NCBI GenBank assembly: GCA_051654865.1
Contig: JBOFYV010000024.1
Coordinates: 1-64,000, forward strand
Length of the DNA: 64,000 nt
Origin: JBOFOR01 sp051654865
GTDB lineage: Bacteria; Bacillota; Clostridia; Peptostreptococcales; Peptostreptococcaceae
Reading direction: 5' to 3'
Positions 42,891-52,928 of the stretch are shown piece by piece; the first letter of the stretch is position 1, and every line of letters starts with the position of its first letter. Made by a program: the position numbers and the translations under genes. The notes below the pieces were generated by a model. That model did not search any database. It saw only the letters and a list, made by a program, of their open reading frames with translations, and had not been told where the DNA came from.

Positions 42891-44298
42891 TAGCTATAGT
42901 GCTGTAATGGGTAGGAAAAATGAAATTATGAAAAATGCTATAGGTATAGATTACTTAGAATTTGAAAATGAAGGTGTTTCATTTGACTACGAGAAAATGA
43001 TGAGAGAAACAGGATATTCTCTAGATGAAATAGAAAAAATTCAAGGAAATTTTGCAGTAGGAAATACAGCAATTATTGAGCTTAAAAACATAACTAAACT
43101 TGCAAAAAAATTGGCACCAGAAGGTAAAGGTGCAAGAATATTTATAAAAGATGAGGCATCTAATGCATCTGGAAGTTTTAAGGCTAGACGTGCAGCTACT
43201 GCTGTATATCATGCTAAAAAATTAGGGTACAAGGGAGTAATCGCTGCAACAAGTGGAAACTATGGAGCGGCAGTTGCATCTCAAGCTGCTATGCAAGGGC
43301 TAAAATGTATAATAGTTCAAGAATGTTATGATAGTAAAGGTGTAGGTCAGCCTGAAATAATAGAAAAAGCTAGAAAATGTGAAGCATATGGTGCTGAAGT
43401 TGTTCAATTAACAGTAGGGCCAGAGTTATTCTATAAATTTTTATTAATGTTAGAAGAAACTGGATACTTCAATGCTTCATTATATTCTCCATTTGGTATA
43501 GCTGGAGTAGAAACTTTAGGTTATGAAATAGCTATGCAATGTAGAGAAAAATATGGAAAAGACCCAGATGTAGTGGTTTGTACTAATGCTGGTGGAGGAA
43601 ATTTAACAGGAACGGCTAGAGGACTTATAAAAGCAGGAGCTTATGATACTCAAGTGGTAGGGGCAAGTGTTAATCTAAAAGGACTTCATATGGCAAGTGA
43701 TAACCAATTCAATAAAAAATCATTTACTACGGGTCACACAGGATTTGGTATACCATTTAGTACTTGGCCAGATAGATCAGATGTACCAAGATCTGCTGCT
43801 AGACCACTTAGATATATGGATAGATATGTAACAGTAAACCAAGGTGAAGTATTCTATATGACTGAGTTATTAGCTCAGCTTGAAGGATTAGAGAGAGGTC
43901 CAGCAGGAAATACGTCTTTAACTGCTGCATTTAGTTTAGCTCAAGAGTTAAATGAAGATCAAATAATAATAGTTCAAGAAACTGAATACACAGGTGCTGG
44001 AAAACATATAAATCCTCAACTTACATTTGCTAGAGAAAATGGTATAGAAATAAAGTTTGGAAATCCAGAAGAAGAAATCTGTGGTCAAAGCTTAATACTA
44101 CCATCTCATCCAAGTTTAATAAGAGCTAGAGATATGGATATGAATAAAATAAAAAAATCTTATATTAAAAATGCAATAGAAAATAATCATATTACTTCAT
44201 TAAGTGATGAAGAGATTACATTTTTAGCACAGGATTCAAAAACTACTGAAGATTTTGTAAGAGAAGTAGTAGATGAATTATTAATAAAGAATGCTTAA
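42880..44298 (+). CDS. ortB: 2-amino-4-oxopentanoate thiolase, beta subunit (PLP)
   Basis: The ATG at 42880 follows GGAGGTGAAG; an upstream in-frame start at 42853 lies deep in ortA and was rejected. The 472-residue fold-type II PLP enzyme resembles threonine synthase. The PLP lysine is in NASGSFKARRA, and the phosphate-binding loop is probably NAGGGNLTGT. With OrtA it yields alanine and acetyl-CoA, the energy-conserving step of the path. Confidence 0.93.
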   Translation: MRDNSYSAVMGRKNEIMKNAIGIDYLEFENEGVSFDYEKMMRETGYSLDEIEKIQGNFAVGNTAIIELKNITKLAKKLAPEGKGARIFIKDEASNASGSFKARRAATAVYHAKKLGYKGVIAATSGNYGAAVASQAAMQGLKCIIVQECYDSKGVGQPEIIEKARKCEAYGAEVVQLTVGPELFYKFLLMLEETGYFNASLYSPFGIAGVETLGYEIAMQCREKYGKDPDVVVCTNAGGGNLTGTARGLIKAGAYDTQVVGASVNLKGLHMASDNQFNKKSFTTGHTGFGIPFSTWPDRSDVPRSAARPLRYMDRYVTVNQGEVFYMTELLAQLEGLERGPAGNTSLTAAFSLAQELNEDQIIIVQETEYTGAGKHINPQLTFARENGIEIKFGNPEEEICGQSLILPSHPSLIRARDMDMNKIKKSYIKNAIENNHITSLSDEEITFLAQDSKTTEDFVREVVDELLIKNA

Positions 44299-44368
44299 AT
44301 TAAGATTTAACTAGAAAATAGATACTTAAAAATATTAAAGGTTAGAAATAAAAAATAGGGGGATTAGC

Positions 44369-44743
44369 ATGAAAAAGAGATTAGATGATTATGAAGTACG
44401 AAGAGCTCATTTAGCTAATTTAAGTGATGAAGAGCTTAAAGAAAGATTTTGGAGCTTAGCAAATGAAATAGTTCAGCCAATGTTAGACTTAGGTAGAAAA
44501 AATACATCACCATCAATAGAAAGATCAGTACTTTTAAGAATGGGATTCTCATCTTTAGAAGCTAAGGAAATAGTAAATGGTGTAATAGATAGAGGTCTTA
44601 TGGGAAAGGGTGCAGGTCATGTAGTTTACAAACTTGCTAAAGAAAAGAACATAAGTGTACGTGAAGCTGGTGTAATGTTAGTAAACAACGAAGGATGGGA
44701 TGAAGTAGTATCATTATTTGCTAAGGAGGGCGTATCATGCTAA
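44369..44743 (+). CDS. oraS: D-ornithine 4,5-aminomutase, S subunit
   Basis: The 124-residue small subunit is required for activity of the B12/PLP mutase. It is recognised by the DYEVRRAHLANLSDEELKER start and by position directly before oraE, which it overlaps by 7 bases. RBS: AATAGGGGGATTAG. Confidence 0.93.
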   Translation: MKKRLDDYEVRRAHLANLSDEELKERFWSLANEIVQPMLDLGRKNTSPSIERSVLLRMGFSSLEAKEIVNGVIDRGLMGKGAGHVVYKLAKEKNISVREAGVMLVNNEGWDEVVSLFAKEGVSC

Positions 44744-46962
44744 AAGAAAATAAAAAGTTAGATATAGAATATATATTACAAGATCTTGAAAACTACAGAC
44801 CAAAGAGAAAAGGATGGACGTGGAGAGAGCAAGATGAAAACTTAGAGATGGGTCCTTTTACATACAAAGATTGTTCTGCTCCTTTAAAAGAGAGTGTAGC
44901 ATTACCATCTGCTAAATATTTTAACAACATAGACCCTCAACCAAAATGTGTTATAACTACTGAAATAGCTTCAGGAAGATTTGAAGATGATATAAGAAGA
45001 ATGAGAATGGCAGCTCACCACGGTGCAGATCATATAATGGTTATAAGAACTGCTGGTCAATCTCACTTTGATGGATTAATAGAAGGTACACCACAAGGGA
45101 TAGGTGGAGTTCCTATAACTAGAAAGCAAGTAAGAGCTCAAAGAAAAGCGTTAGATTTTATAGAAGATGAAGTGGGTAGACCAATAAACTACCATTCATA
45201 TGTAAGTGGAGTAGCAGGTCCTGAAGTTGCAGTAATGTTTGCTGAAGAAGGTATAAATGGAGCTCATCAAGATCCACAATACAATGTGTTATACAGAAAT
45301 ATAAATATGATAAGATCATTTGTTGATGCTTGTGAAGCCAAAAATATAATGGCATTTGCTAATATGGCACAAATAGATGGAGCACATAATGCTAATGCAA
45401 CAGCTAGAGAAGCTTGGAAGGTTATGCCAGAGCTTATGGTACAACATGCCCTAAACTCTATATTCTCTGAAAATGTAGGTATAAAGAATGATAACATTTG
45501 TTTATCAACAGTACCTCCAACTGCACCACCAGCTCCGTGCTTAACTTTAGACTTACCATATGCAGTAGCACTTAGAGAATTATTCTCTAACTATAAAATG
45601 AGAGCTCAAATGAATACTAAGTATATGGATTCTTCTACGAGGGAAGCTACAGTAACTCATGTACTTAACTTATTAACTTCAGTATTAACAAGAGCTGATA
45701 TACAATCTACTATAACTCCAGATGAAGGAAGAAACGTTCCTTGGCATATGTATAACATAGAAGCTTGTGACACTGCTAAGCAAGCACTTGTTGGTATGGA
45801 TGGATTAATGGATATGATAGAACTTAAAAATGTTGGTCCATTAAGAAATAAAGCTAGAGAATTAAAAGAAAGAGCAGTATTATATATGGAAGAAATCTTA
45901 GAAGTAGGTGGATACTTCGAAGCTGTAGAACAAGGATTCTTCGTTGATTCTGGTAACTATCCAGAAAGAAATGGTGATGGTATAGCTAGAAAGATAAAAG
46001 AAGGTATAGGTGCAGGAAGTGTTTATGAAAGAGATGAAGATTACTTAGCACCAGTTACAGCTCACTTTGGATACAACAACGTAGCTCAATACGATGGAAG
46101 TTGTGCATTAGATCCAGCTAAATTAATAGATGGATGTACATTTGAAGATCCAGAAAAGATAATATACATTGATGAATTAGATGATATGGATAACGTACAT
46201 GTAAGACTTAAAGAAACAGAAGAATACAGAAATACTACTAAGATAAAGCCAGAAATGGAATGGTGTGCTGATGGAATAGTAATGATAAATATGGTACTTC
46301 CAACAGATAAGAGAACTGCTGAATTTGCTGCAGTAGAATTTGCTAAGAAAATGAACTTAGAAGAAGTAGAAGTAATAAACAGAGAAGTATTACACTCTGC
46401 TGAAGGAACTAGAATAGAATTAAAAGGTAGAGTACCATTTAGTATAGATGTAAATGATTTAGTAATACCAGAAGAACAAAAAATAATGACTGACGATGAA
46501 ATAAGAGCTGATATAGAAAGAAAGCCATTAAAAATAGTTTGTGCAACAGTAGGAGAAGATGAGCACTCTGTTGGACTAAGAGAAGTAATAGATATAAAAC
46601 ATGGTGGTATAGAAAAATACGGTATAGAATGTCATTACTTAGGAACTTCTGTACCAGTTGAGAAGTTAGTAAATGCAGCTATAGAATTAAATGCTGATGC
46701 AATACTTGCTTCAACTATAATAAGCCATGATGATATACACTACAAAAATATGAAGAAAATGCATGAGTATTGTATAGAAAAAGGTATAAGAGAAAAAGTA
46801 ATGTTAGCAGCTGGAGGAACTCAAGTAACGCCTGAGATAGCAGTAGAAAACGGAATGGATGCAGGGTTTGGTAGAAGTGACAGAGGGGTAAATGTTGCTA
46901 CATTCCTTGTAGAAAAAAGAAGAGAAATATGTCGCCAACATGTTGCTCAAACTAGGAAATAG
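44737..46962 (+). CDS. oraE: D-ornithine 4,5-aminomutase, E subunit (B12, PLP)
   Basis: The 741-residue catalytic subunit moves the terminal amino group of D-ornithine to give 2,4-diaminopentanoate. The C-terminal B12 domain has the DxHxxG motif as DEHSVG with His610 as cobalt ligand. Lys621 (DIKHGG) is eleven residues later, the same spacing as the axial His and PLP-binding Lys629 of the Clostridium sticklandii enzyme. RBS: AAGGAGGGCG inside oraS. Coupled translation with oraS fits a fixed stoichiometry. Confidence 0.95.
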   Translation: MLKENKKLDIEYILQDLENYRPKRKGWTWREQDENLEMGPFTYKDCSAPLKESVALPSAKYFNNIDPQPKCVITTEIASGRFEDDIRRMRMAAHHGADHIMVIRTAGQSHFDGLIEGTPQGIGGVPITRKQVRAQRKALDFIEDEVGRPINYHSYVSGVAGPEVAVMFAEEGINGAHQDPQYNVLYRNINMIRSFVDACEAKNIMAFANMAQIDGAHNANATAREAWKVMPELMVQHALNSIFSENVGIKNDNICLSTVPPTAPPAPCLTLDLPYAVALRELFSNYKMRAQMNTKYMDSSTREATVTHVLNLLTSVLTRADIQSTITPDEGRNVPWHMYNIEACDTAKQALVGMDGLMDMIELKNVGPLRNKARELKERAVLYMEEILEVGGYFEAVEQGFFVDSGNYPERNGDGIARKIKEGIGAGSVYERDEDYLAPVTAHFGYNNVAQYDGSCALDPAKLIDGCTFEDPEKIIYIDELDDMDNVHVRLKETEEYRNTTKIKPEMEWCADGIVMINMVLPTDKRTAEFAAVEFAKKMNLEEVEVINREVLHSAEGTRIELKGRVPFSIDVNDLVIPEEQKIMTDDEIRADIERKPLKIVCATVGEDEHSVGLREVIDIKHGGIEKYGIECHYLGTSVPVEKLVNAAIELNADAILASTIISHDDIHYKNMKKMHEYCIEKGIREKVMLAAGGTQVTPEIAVENGMDAGFGRSDRGVNVATFLVEKRREICRQHVAQTRK

Positions 46963-46965
46963 ATA

Positions 46966-48354
46966 ATGAAAATTGATGTATTAGTTGCTGAGATAGGCTC
47001 TACAACAACTGTTGTAAATGCCTTCTCAGGCATACATACAGATAATCCAAGCTTCATTGGTCAAGGGCAAGCTCCAACAAGTGTATTTGAAGGTGGGGAT
47101 GTACGTAATGGACTTAATGGAGCTATTTCTGATTTATCTCAAAATTTAGGCGTTGAAAGTATTGAGTATGACCATATGTTTGCTACATCTAGTGCGGCAG
47201 GTGGACTTAAAATGACTGTTCATGGATTAGTTTACGATATGACTGCAAAAGCTGCAAAAGAAGCGGCATTAGGAGCAGGAGCGGTTATCCATAAAGTAAC
47301 TGCTGGAAAACTTCGAAGAACAGATATTAAGGAAATAAAAGAAATTAAGCCAAATATTATATTAATAGCAGGTGGAGTAGATTATGGTGAGCGTGATACG
47401 GCTTTATACAATGCAGAATTAATAGCAGGGCTTAACTTAGGAGTTCCGATAATATATGCTGGAAATGTAGAAAATCAAGAAGAAATCAAATTAATATTTG
47501 AGGATACAAACTATAAATTATATATAGTAGATAATGTATATCCTAAAATTGATTATTTAAATATAGAACCAACCAGAGAAGTAATTCAAAATGTATTTGA
47601 GGAGCATATTACAAATGCACCAGGAATGGAGCATATAAAAGAAATAGTAAATGAAAACATAACACCAACACCAGGGGCAGTTATGGAAGCTGCAAAACTA
47701 TTAAAAAGTCATTTAGGAGATTTAATAGTAATAGATGTAGGAGGAGCAACTACGGACCTTCATTCAGTAACAGAAGGTAGTGATGCTGTAAATAGAATAT
47801 TAGTAAATCCAGAGCCAGTGGCTAAAAGAAGTGTAGAAGGAGATTTAGGAGTCTATGTAAATATGAAAAACATAGTTAACCTAATAGGAAAAGAAAATCT
47901 ACAAGAAGAATTTGATTTTAATGTAGAAGTAGTAATGGATGATTACTTACCGATTCCAAAAACTCCTGAGCAAATAAAATTTGTTGAAAGACTTACAAGA
48001 GAAGCTGTACTTCGTGCTACAAAAAGACATGCTGGAACTATAAGAAATGTATATGGTGCTAGTGGTAAAAGTAAAATAGCTGAAGGTAAAGATTTAACAG
48101 AAGTTAAATATGTAGTCGGCACAGGTGGAGCACTTACTCGTCTTCCTCAAAGAGTTGAAATAATGAAGTATATATGTGAGTACAATAGGAATAAAGATGT
48201 ATTGTTCCCAAAAGCAGATGCAAAAATATTGGTAGATAACGATTATATAATGGCATCTCTAGGAGTATTATCTAAGAAATATGAAGACGCATCTCTAAAA
48301 CTTATGCTAAAAAGCTTAAGATTAGAGGAGGAAAAAGTATGTATCCTAGATTAG
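46966..48354 (+). CDS. GlmL/MutL-family accessory protein of the aminomutase (ATPase)
   Basis: The 462-residue protein is an actin/Hsp70-fold ATPase of the GlmL/MutL group: AEIGSTTTVVNAF (phosphate 1) and LIVIDVGGATTDLHSV (phosphate 2) bracket the fold. Relatives sit beside B12-dependent mutases and are thought to reactivate them by exchanging damaged cofactor. Its place directly after oraE, with no clear ribosome site of its own (3-base gap), suggests coupling to and action on OraSE. That role is inference from family and context. Confidence 0.88.
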   Translation: MKIDVLVAEIGSTTTVVNAFSGIHTDNPSFIGQGQAPTSVFEGGDVRNGLNGAISDLSQNLGVESIEYDHMFATSSAAGGLKMTVHGLVYDMTAKAAKEAALGAGAVIHKVTAGKLRRTDIKEIKEIKPNIILIAGGVDYGERDTALYNAELIAGLNLGVPIIYAGNVENQEEIKLIFEDTNYKLYIVDNVYPKIDYLNIEPTREVIQNVFEEHITNAPGMEHIKEIVNENITPTPGAVMEAAKLLKSHLGDLIVIDVGGATTDLHSVTEGSDAVNRILVNPEPVAKRSVEGDLGVYVNMKNIVNLIGKENLQEEFDFNVEVVMDDYLPIPKTPEQIKFVERLTREAVLRATKRHAGTIRNVYGASGKSKIAEGKDLTEVKYVVGTGGALTRLPQRVEIMKYICEYNRNKDVLFPKADAKILVDNDYIMASLGVLSKKYEDASLKLMLKSLRLEEEKVCILD

Positions 48355-49433
48355 AAATAAATATAGATAGGCTTAAAAATAATGTTAGAGTACTTAGTGA
48401 TATGTGTAAAACTCATAATATAGAGATGGCAATGGTTACAAAGTCATTTTGTGCAATACCTCAAGTGGTAGAAGAAATAAGTAAAGAAAATGTAGATTAT
48501 ATAGCAGATTCTAGAATTAGTAATTTAAAAGAATTAAGTCATATAGAACTTCCTAAAATATTACTTAGAATTCCAATGATTTCAGAAGTTGAAGAAGTAA
48601 TAAATTATGTAGATATTAGTTTTAACTCAGAGCTTAAAACAATTTATAAACTAAACGAAGAAGCTAAAAAGCAAAATGTTATTCATAAGATAGTAGTAAT
48701 GGTTGATTTAGGAGATTTAAGAGAAGGATTCTTCAATGAAGAGGAACTATATAAAGCAGTAGAAGAAATTTTAAAGTTAGAGAATATAAAATTATATGGA
48801 TTAGCTACAAACCTAACTTGCTACGGAGCAATAATTCCATCACAAGAAAACTTAGGAAGGTTAGCTTGTATAGCTAACAAAATACAAGCTAGATATAATA
48901 CTAAATTAGAATTTATATCTGGAGGTAATTCTAGCTCAATAGATTTAATGATGAAGTATAATATGCCGAGTGGAATAACTAATTTAAGGCTAGGTGAAGC
49001 TATAGTTTTAGGTAGGGAAACGGCTTATGGAGAAAATATAGAAGGTACCTATCAAGATGCATTCAAACTAGTTTGTGAAATAGTTGAAATGAAAGAAAAA
49101 CCATCACTACCTATAGGAGAAATAGGTGTAGATGCTTTTGGTAATAAGCCTAAGTATGAAGATAAAGGAATATTGACAAGAGCAATAGTAGCTATTGGAA
49201 AACAAGATATAGATATTACATCTATACATCCAATAAACGAAGAAGTAGAAATTTTAGGTGCAAGCTCTGACCATATGATACTTAACTTGAGCGGATGTAG
49301 TAAAAAGTATAATATAGGTGATAAAGTAGAGTTTACACTTGAATATGGAGGTCTAGTAACAGCATGTACTAGTAAGTATGTGTACAAAGAAGTAGTATAT
49401 AATAAATGCAATGAAGGTGAGTTAGCATACTAA
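48339..49433 (+). CDS. orr: Ornithine racemase (alanine racemase-like, PLP)
   Basis: The 364-residue enzyme has the alanine-racemase N-terminal barrel: PLP lysine in MAMVTKSFCA, then GGNSSS and RLGEAIVLGRE. It turns L-ornithine into D-ornithine, the substrate of OraSE. RBS: GAGGAGG inside the previous gene, which it overlaps by 16 bases. It closes the operon; a perfect hairpin terminator follows. Confidence 0.92.
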   Translation: MYPRLEINIDRLKNNVRVLSDMCKTHNIEMAMVTKSFCAIPQVVEEISKENVDYIADSRISNLKELSHIELPKILLRIPMISEVEEVINYVDISFNSELKTIYKLNEEAKKQNVIHKIVVMVDLGDLREGFFNEEELYKAVEEILKLENIKLYGLATNLTCYGAIIPSQENLGRLACIANKIQARYNTKLEFISGGNSSSIDLMMKYNMPSGITNLRLGEAIVLGRETAYGENIEGTYQDAFKLVCEIVEMKEKPSLPIGEIGVDAFGNKPKYEDKGILTRAIVAIGKQDIDITSIHPINEEVEILGASSDHMILNLSGCSKKYNIGDKVEFTLEYGGLVTACTSKYVYKEVVYNKCNEGELAY

Positions 49434-49441
49434 TCAAAATG

Positions 49442-49468
49442 GTTACTGATAATTATCAGTAACTTTTT
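49442..49468 (+). terminator. Intrinsic terminator of the ornithine operon
   Basis: A perfect 22-base palindrome (GTTACTGATAATTATCAGTAAC by halves) is followed by TTTTT. Confidence 0.9.
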
Positions 49469-49605
49469 GCTGTCTAAAAAAATCATAAAATACCATAAAA
49501 TGATGCAAAGTATCAAAAGTTCTTTACCTGCATCTATAAATAAAATATAATTTAATAGTAGACAATATATAGTGGAAATATTATAAAGGAGAATTCTTGA
49601 CATAA

Positions 49606-52600
49606 ATGATAAAAAAATATAAAAGCAATAGAACCTTTAAGTTTTTAGTTATACTTACAATACTAATCAGTATAATGAGTATAACTAAAATAGAGGCATA
49701 TCAAGATAGTATACAATTTAATAATATTACCATTGATGATGGACTATCTCAAGCGACATGTGAAGTTTTATTTCAAGATAGTGATGGATTTATATGGATA
49801 GGAACTAATGATGGTTTAAATAGATATAATGGATATAATTTTAAAGCATATAAGTATTCAGAAGAGGATGATGAAAGTATTGCAAATAACTATATACTAG
49901 GAATCAAAGAAGATAAAGATAAAAACATATGGGTAGCTACCATAAATGGGCTAAGTAAAATAAATACTAAAACTGATAAAATTACAAATTATTATGACTC
50001 TAAAGAAAAAGGAAATTTATCTAATTATAATATAGCAGATGTACTAGTTACGAAGGACAATAAGGTAGTGGTAGGTACAGCTAATGGTCTAAATATTTAT
50101 GATGAAACTAAGGATAAATTTTATAGAGTTCTACACAATAAGAATGATATGACTAGTCAAGATATATATAGTTTAGATCAAGATGAATATGGAAATATAT
50201 GGGTAGGTACTTATAATGGATTAAATAAGATTGATATAAAGAGTGGTAAAGTAACTAAATTTTATAATAACGAAGATGAGAGCTCATTAAGTGAAAATAC
50301 TATATATAAAGTATATTGTGACCAAAATGGATATGTATGGGTAGGAACGTTTAATTCAGGCGTAAATAAAATTGATATAAAAACAAATGAAATTACTAGA
50401 TATTCCAATTTAAGAAATGATAATAAATCATTGCCAGGTAATTATGTTCGAAATATATTAAGGGATAATGATGGTACAATTTGGATTGGTACAGATAATG
50501 GTCTTGCAAAATATAATAAAAACAATGAAACTTTTACGACATATAAGCATGATTTAGGAAATAGATATAGTTTATTAAATAATGCGGTTTATAGTATTAT
50601 GCAAGATAGAGTGGGTCTTGTATGGGTAGGAACTTATGAAGGTATAAGTATATTTAATCCAAATAATAATATTGAACATTATAGCAATAATCCTTATGCA
50701 AAAAATCCATTGAGCGGAGGAGCTATACATGGAATATATGAAGATAAAAATGGATATACATGGATAGGTACTAATAACAAAGGTCTAAATATATTAGATA
50801 GAAGTACTAATGAGATAACGTATATTAGTAAGGAAGATGGTTTATCAAATAATACTATAAATACTATAACAGGAAAAAATGATTTTGTATGGGTAGGGAC
50901 AAACGAAGGATTGAATAAAATTAATATTAATACTAAAGAAATAAAAAAATATAGTTTAGATAGTGGATTAGTAGATTTACAGGTTAAAAGTTTACTACTT
51001 GATAGTAGAGGATATCTGTGGATAGGAACACCTTCTGGTATAAATGTTATGGATATTAAAACCAATGAAATATTAGATATAACAAGTATATTAACTTACG
51101 AAAATGAGAGTGATGATAAGTATGTAAGTGCAATATATGAAGATATAAAAGGTGACTATTGGATAGGAAGAAGGATTGATGGTGGATTAACAAAAATCGA
51201 TAGTAAAACAGGAAAAATTACTAATTACAGAAAGACAACTAATTCAAAAACATCAATAAGTTCAAACGCTATAAAAACAATAACATCGGATACTAAGGGT
51301 AATATATGGATAGGTACAGATTATGGTCTTAATAAGCTAGATAATGAAACTAATTTATTTGTTCAATATACAGAACACAATGGATTGCCAAACAATACGA
51401 TATATGGAATATTAGAAGATGATAATCAAGATATTTGGTTGAGTACGAATAATGGTATATCAAAGTTTGAAGCTAAGAAAAATAAATTTATAAATTATAA
51501 CATAACAGATGGATTACAAAGTAATGAGTTTAACGGAAATGCCGCTTTTAAAAATAATAAAGGTGAATTGTTTTTTGGAGGAATAAATGGATTAAATGTA
51601 ATTAATCCTGATGATATTAATCAACTAGTAAATCATAATCAAAAAGTTGTTTTTGAAGAATTTGAAGTAGAAAATAAAACATATAAAAATATAAATAATA
51701 TGGATTTTAAGTATAGTCATAATTCAATAGAAATAAAATTTTTCTATCCAGATTTTAAAGATAGCAAAAATCATGCATATTTCTACAAAGTAGAAGGTCT
51801 AGACAAAGACTGGAATTTAACTTACAATAACCAAATTATATATAAGAATTTAATGTTTGGAAAGTATACTTTTAAGATAAAAACTTTAAACCACGATGGA
51901 ACAATGAGTGACGAAAATAGCGTTAGATTTACTATAAAGCCTCCAGTATATTTAAGTGAATGGGCTTTTGTTGTGTATGCTTTAATAATAATTTTAGTTA
52001 TTAGATATAATAGATCTAAGGTAAAGAGATTAGATAGATTAGTTAATGATAGAACCATACAACTTACAGAAGAAATGGAAAAAAATAATGAACTGTTTGA
52101 TAAGGTTTTAAAGCTAGAGAGAAGCAAAAATAACTATTTTGTAAACCTATCTCATGAGTTAAGAACACCATTAAATGTAATATCAACGACACAACAATTA
52201 ATACTAGAATTAATAAAAAGGGATGGTAATATTGAAAAAGAAAGATTAAAGTATCATACAGTAGTAATGAGGAAAAATACAAAAAGATTACTAAATTTAA
52301 TAAATAATATAATAGATAGCTCAAAAATTGAGCATGGTAATTATGAGATGAATATGAAAATGAATGATATAGTATATATAGTTGAAGAAACATCACTAGC
52401 ACTTAAAGACTATGTAGAAAGTAAAAGTATAAATCTTGTTATTGATCCAGAAGTAGAAGAAAAAATAATAGAATGTGATAGATATGAAATTGAAAGGTGT
52501 ATGGTAAATTTAATTAGCAACGCAAGGAAGTTTACGCCTGAAGGTGGAAGTATTAGAGTTACAATTGAAGATTTAAATGATAAAGTTTTAATAAGAGTAA

Positions 52601-52821
52601 TAGATACAGGTATTGGAATACCTAAAAAATATCAGTCAACTATATTTAATAGGTTTACTCAGGTAGTAGATAGTACCTCTGAAGAAAAAGGTGGTAGTGG
52701 TTTAGGTCTTACTATTACTAGAAGTATAATAGAGATGCATAATGGAAATATATATCTAAAAAGTGAAGAAGGTAAAGGCAGTATGTTTACTATTGTTTTA
52801 CCAGTAAGAGTAAATAATTAA
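49606..52821 (+). CDS. Beta-propeller sensor histidine kinase (Reg_prop, Y_Y_Y, HisKA, HATPase)
   Basis: The 1071-residue membrane kinase has a signal anchor (about residues 10-30), then many two-component-regulator-propeller repeats (WIGTxxGLNK type, to about 650), a Y_Y_Y domain (about 690-780), one membrane helix (about 788-805), a coiled linker, HisKA (NLSHELRTPLN) and HATPase with DTGIGIP and GSGLGLTI. This resembles the hybrid sensors of Bacteroidetes but lacks receiver and DNA-binding domains. No response regulator is adjacent. AAAGGAG lies 14 bases before the ATG, an unusually long spacing; TTG between them is followed by a stop. Confidence 0.88.
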   Translation: MIKKYKSNRTFKFLVILTILISIMSITKIEAYQDSIQFNNITIDDGLSQATCEVLFQDSDGFIWIGTNDGLNRYNGYNFKAYKYSEEDDESIANNYILGIKEDKDKNIWVATINGLSKINTKTDKITNYYDSKEKGNLSNYNIADVLVTKDNKVVVGTANGLNIYDETKDKFYRVLHNKNDMTSQDIYSLDQDEYGNIWVGTYNGLNKIDIKSGKVTKFYNNEDESSLSENTIYKVYCDQNGYVWVGTFNSGVNKIDIKTNEITRYSNLRNDNKSLPGNYVRNILRDNDGTIWIGTDNGLAKYNKNNETFTTYKHDLGNRYSLLNNAVYSIMQDRVGLVWVGTYEGISIFNPNNNIEHYSNNPYAKNPLSGGAIHGIYEDKNGYTWIGTNNKGLNILDRSTNEITYISKEDGLSNNTINTITGKNDFVWVGTNEGLNKININTKEIKKYSLDSGLVDLQVKSLLLDSRGYLWIGTPSGINVMDIKTNEILDITSILTYENESDDKYVSAIYEDIKGDYWIGRRIDGGLTKIDSKTGKITNYRKTTNSKTSISSNAIKTITSDTKGNIWIGTDYGLNKLDNETNLFVQYTEHNGLPNNTIYGILEDDNQDIWLSTNNGISKFEAKKNKFINYNITDGLQSNEFNGNAAFKNNKGELFFGGINGLNVINPDDINQLVNHNQKVVFEEFEVENKTYKNINNMDFKYSHNSIEIKFFYPDFKDSKNHAYFYKVEGLDKDWNLTYNNQIIYKNLMFGKYTFKIKTLNHDGTMSDENSVRFTIKPPVYLSEWAFVVYALIIILVIRYNRSKVKRLDRLVNDRTIQLTEEMEKNNELFDKVLKLERSKNNYFVNLSHELRTPLNVISTTQQLILELIKRDGNIEKERLKYHTVVMRKNTKRLLNLINNIIDSSKIEHGNYEMNMKMNDIVYIVEETSLALKDYVESKSINLVIDPEVEEKIIECDRYEIERCMVNLISNARKFTPEGGSIRVTIEDLNDKVLIRVIDTGIGIPKKYQSTIFNRFTQVVDSTSEEKGGSGLGLTITRSIIEMHNGNIYLKSEEGKGSMFTIVLPVRVNN

Positions 52822-52825
52822 TGTT

Positions 52826-52856
52826 AATGCTAGGATTTAAAAATCCTAGCATTTTT
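52826..52856 (+). terminator. Intrinsic terminator after the propeller kinase
   Basis: A 13-bp stem (AATGCTAGGATTT/AAATCCTAGCATT) is followed by Ts. Confidence 0.87.
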
Positions 52857-52928
52857 ACTTTAGGGAGGATAAATAAATAAAAAGTCTAGATAATAATAAA
52901 TAGATCTATTTTGAAAGTGAGGTATTAG

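Noticed and set aside
52064..52402. Long minus-strand open frames opposite the propeller kinase
   Set aside because: Leu/Phe/Tyr/Ser-rich translations are typical antisense artefacts of AT-rich coding DNA, with no ribosome sites.
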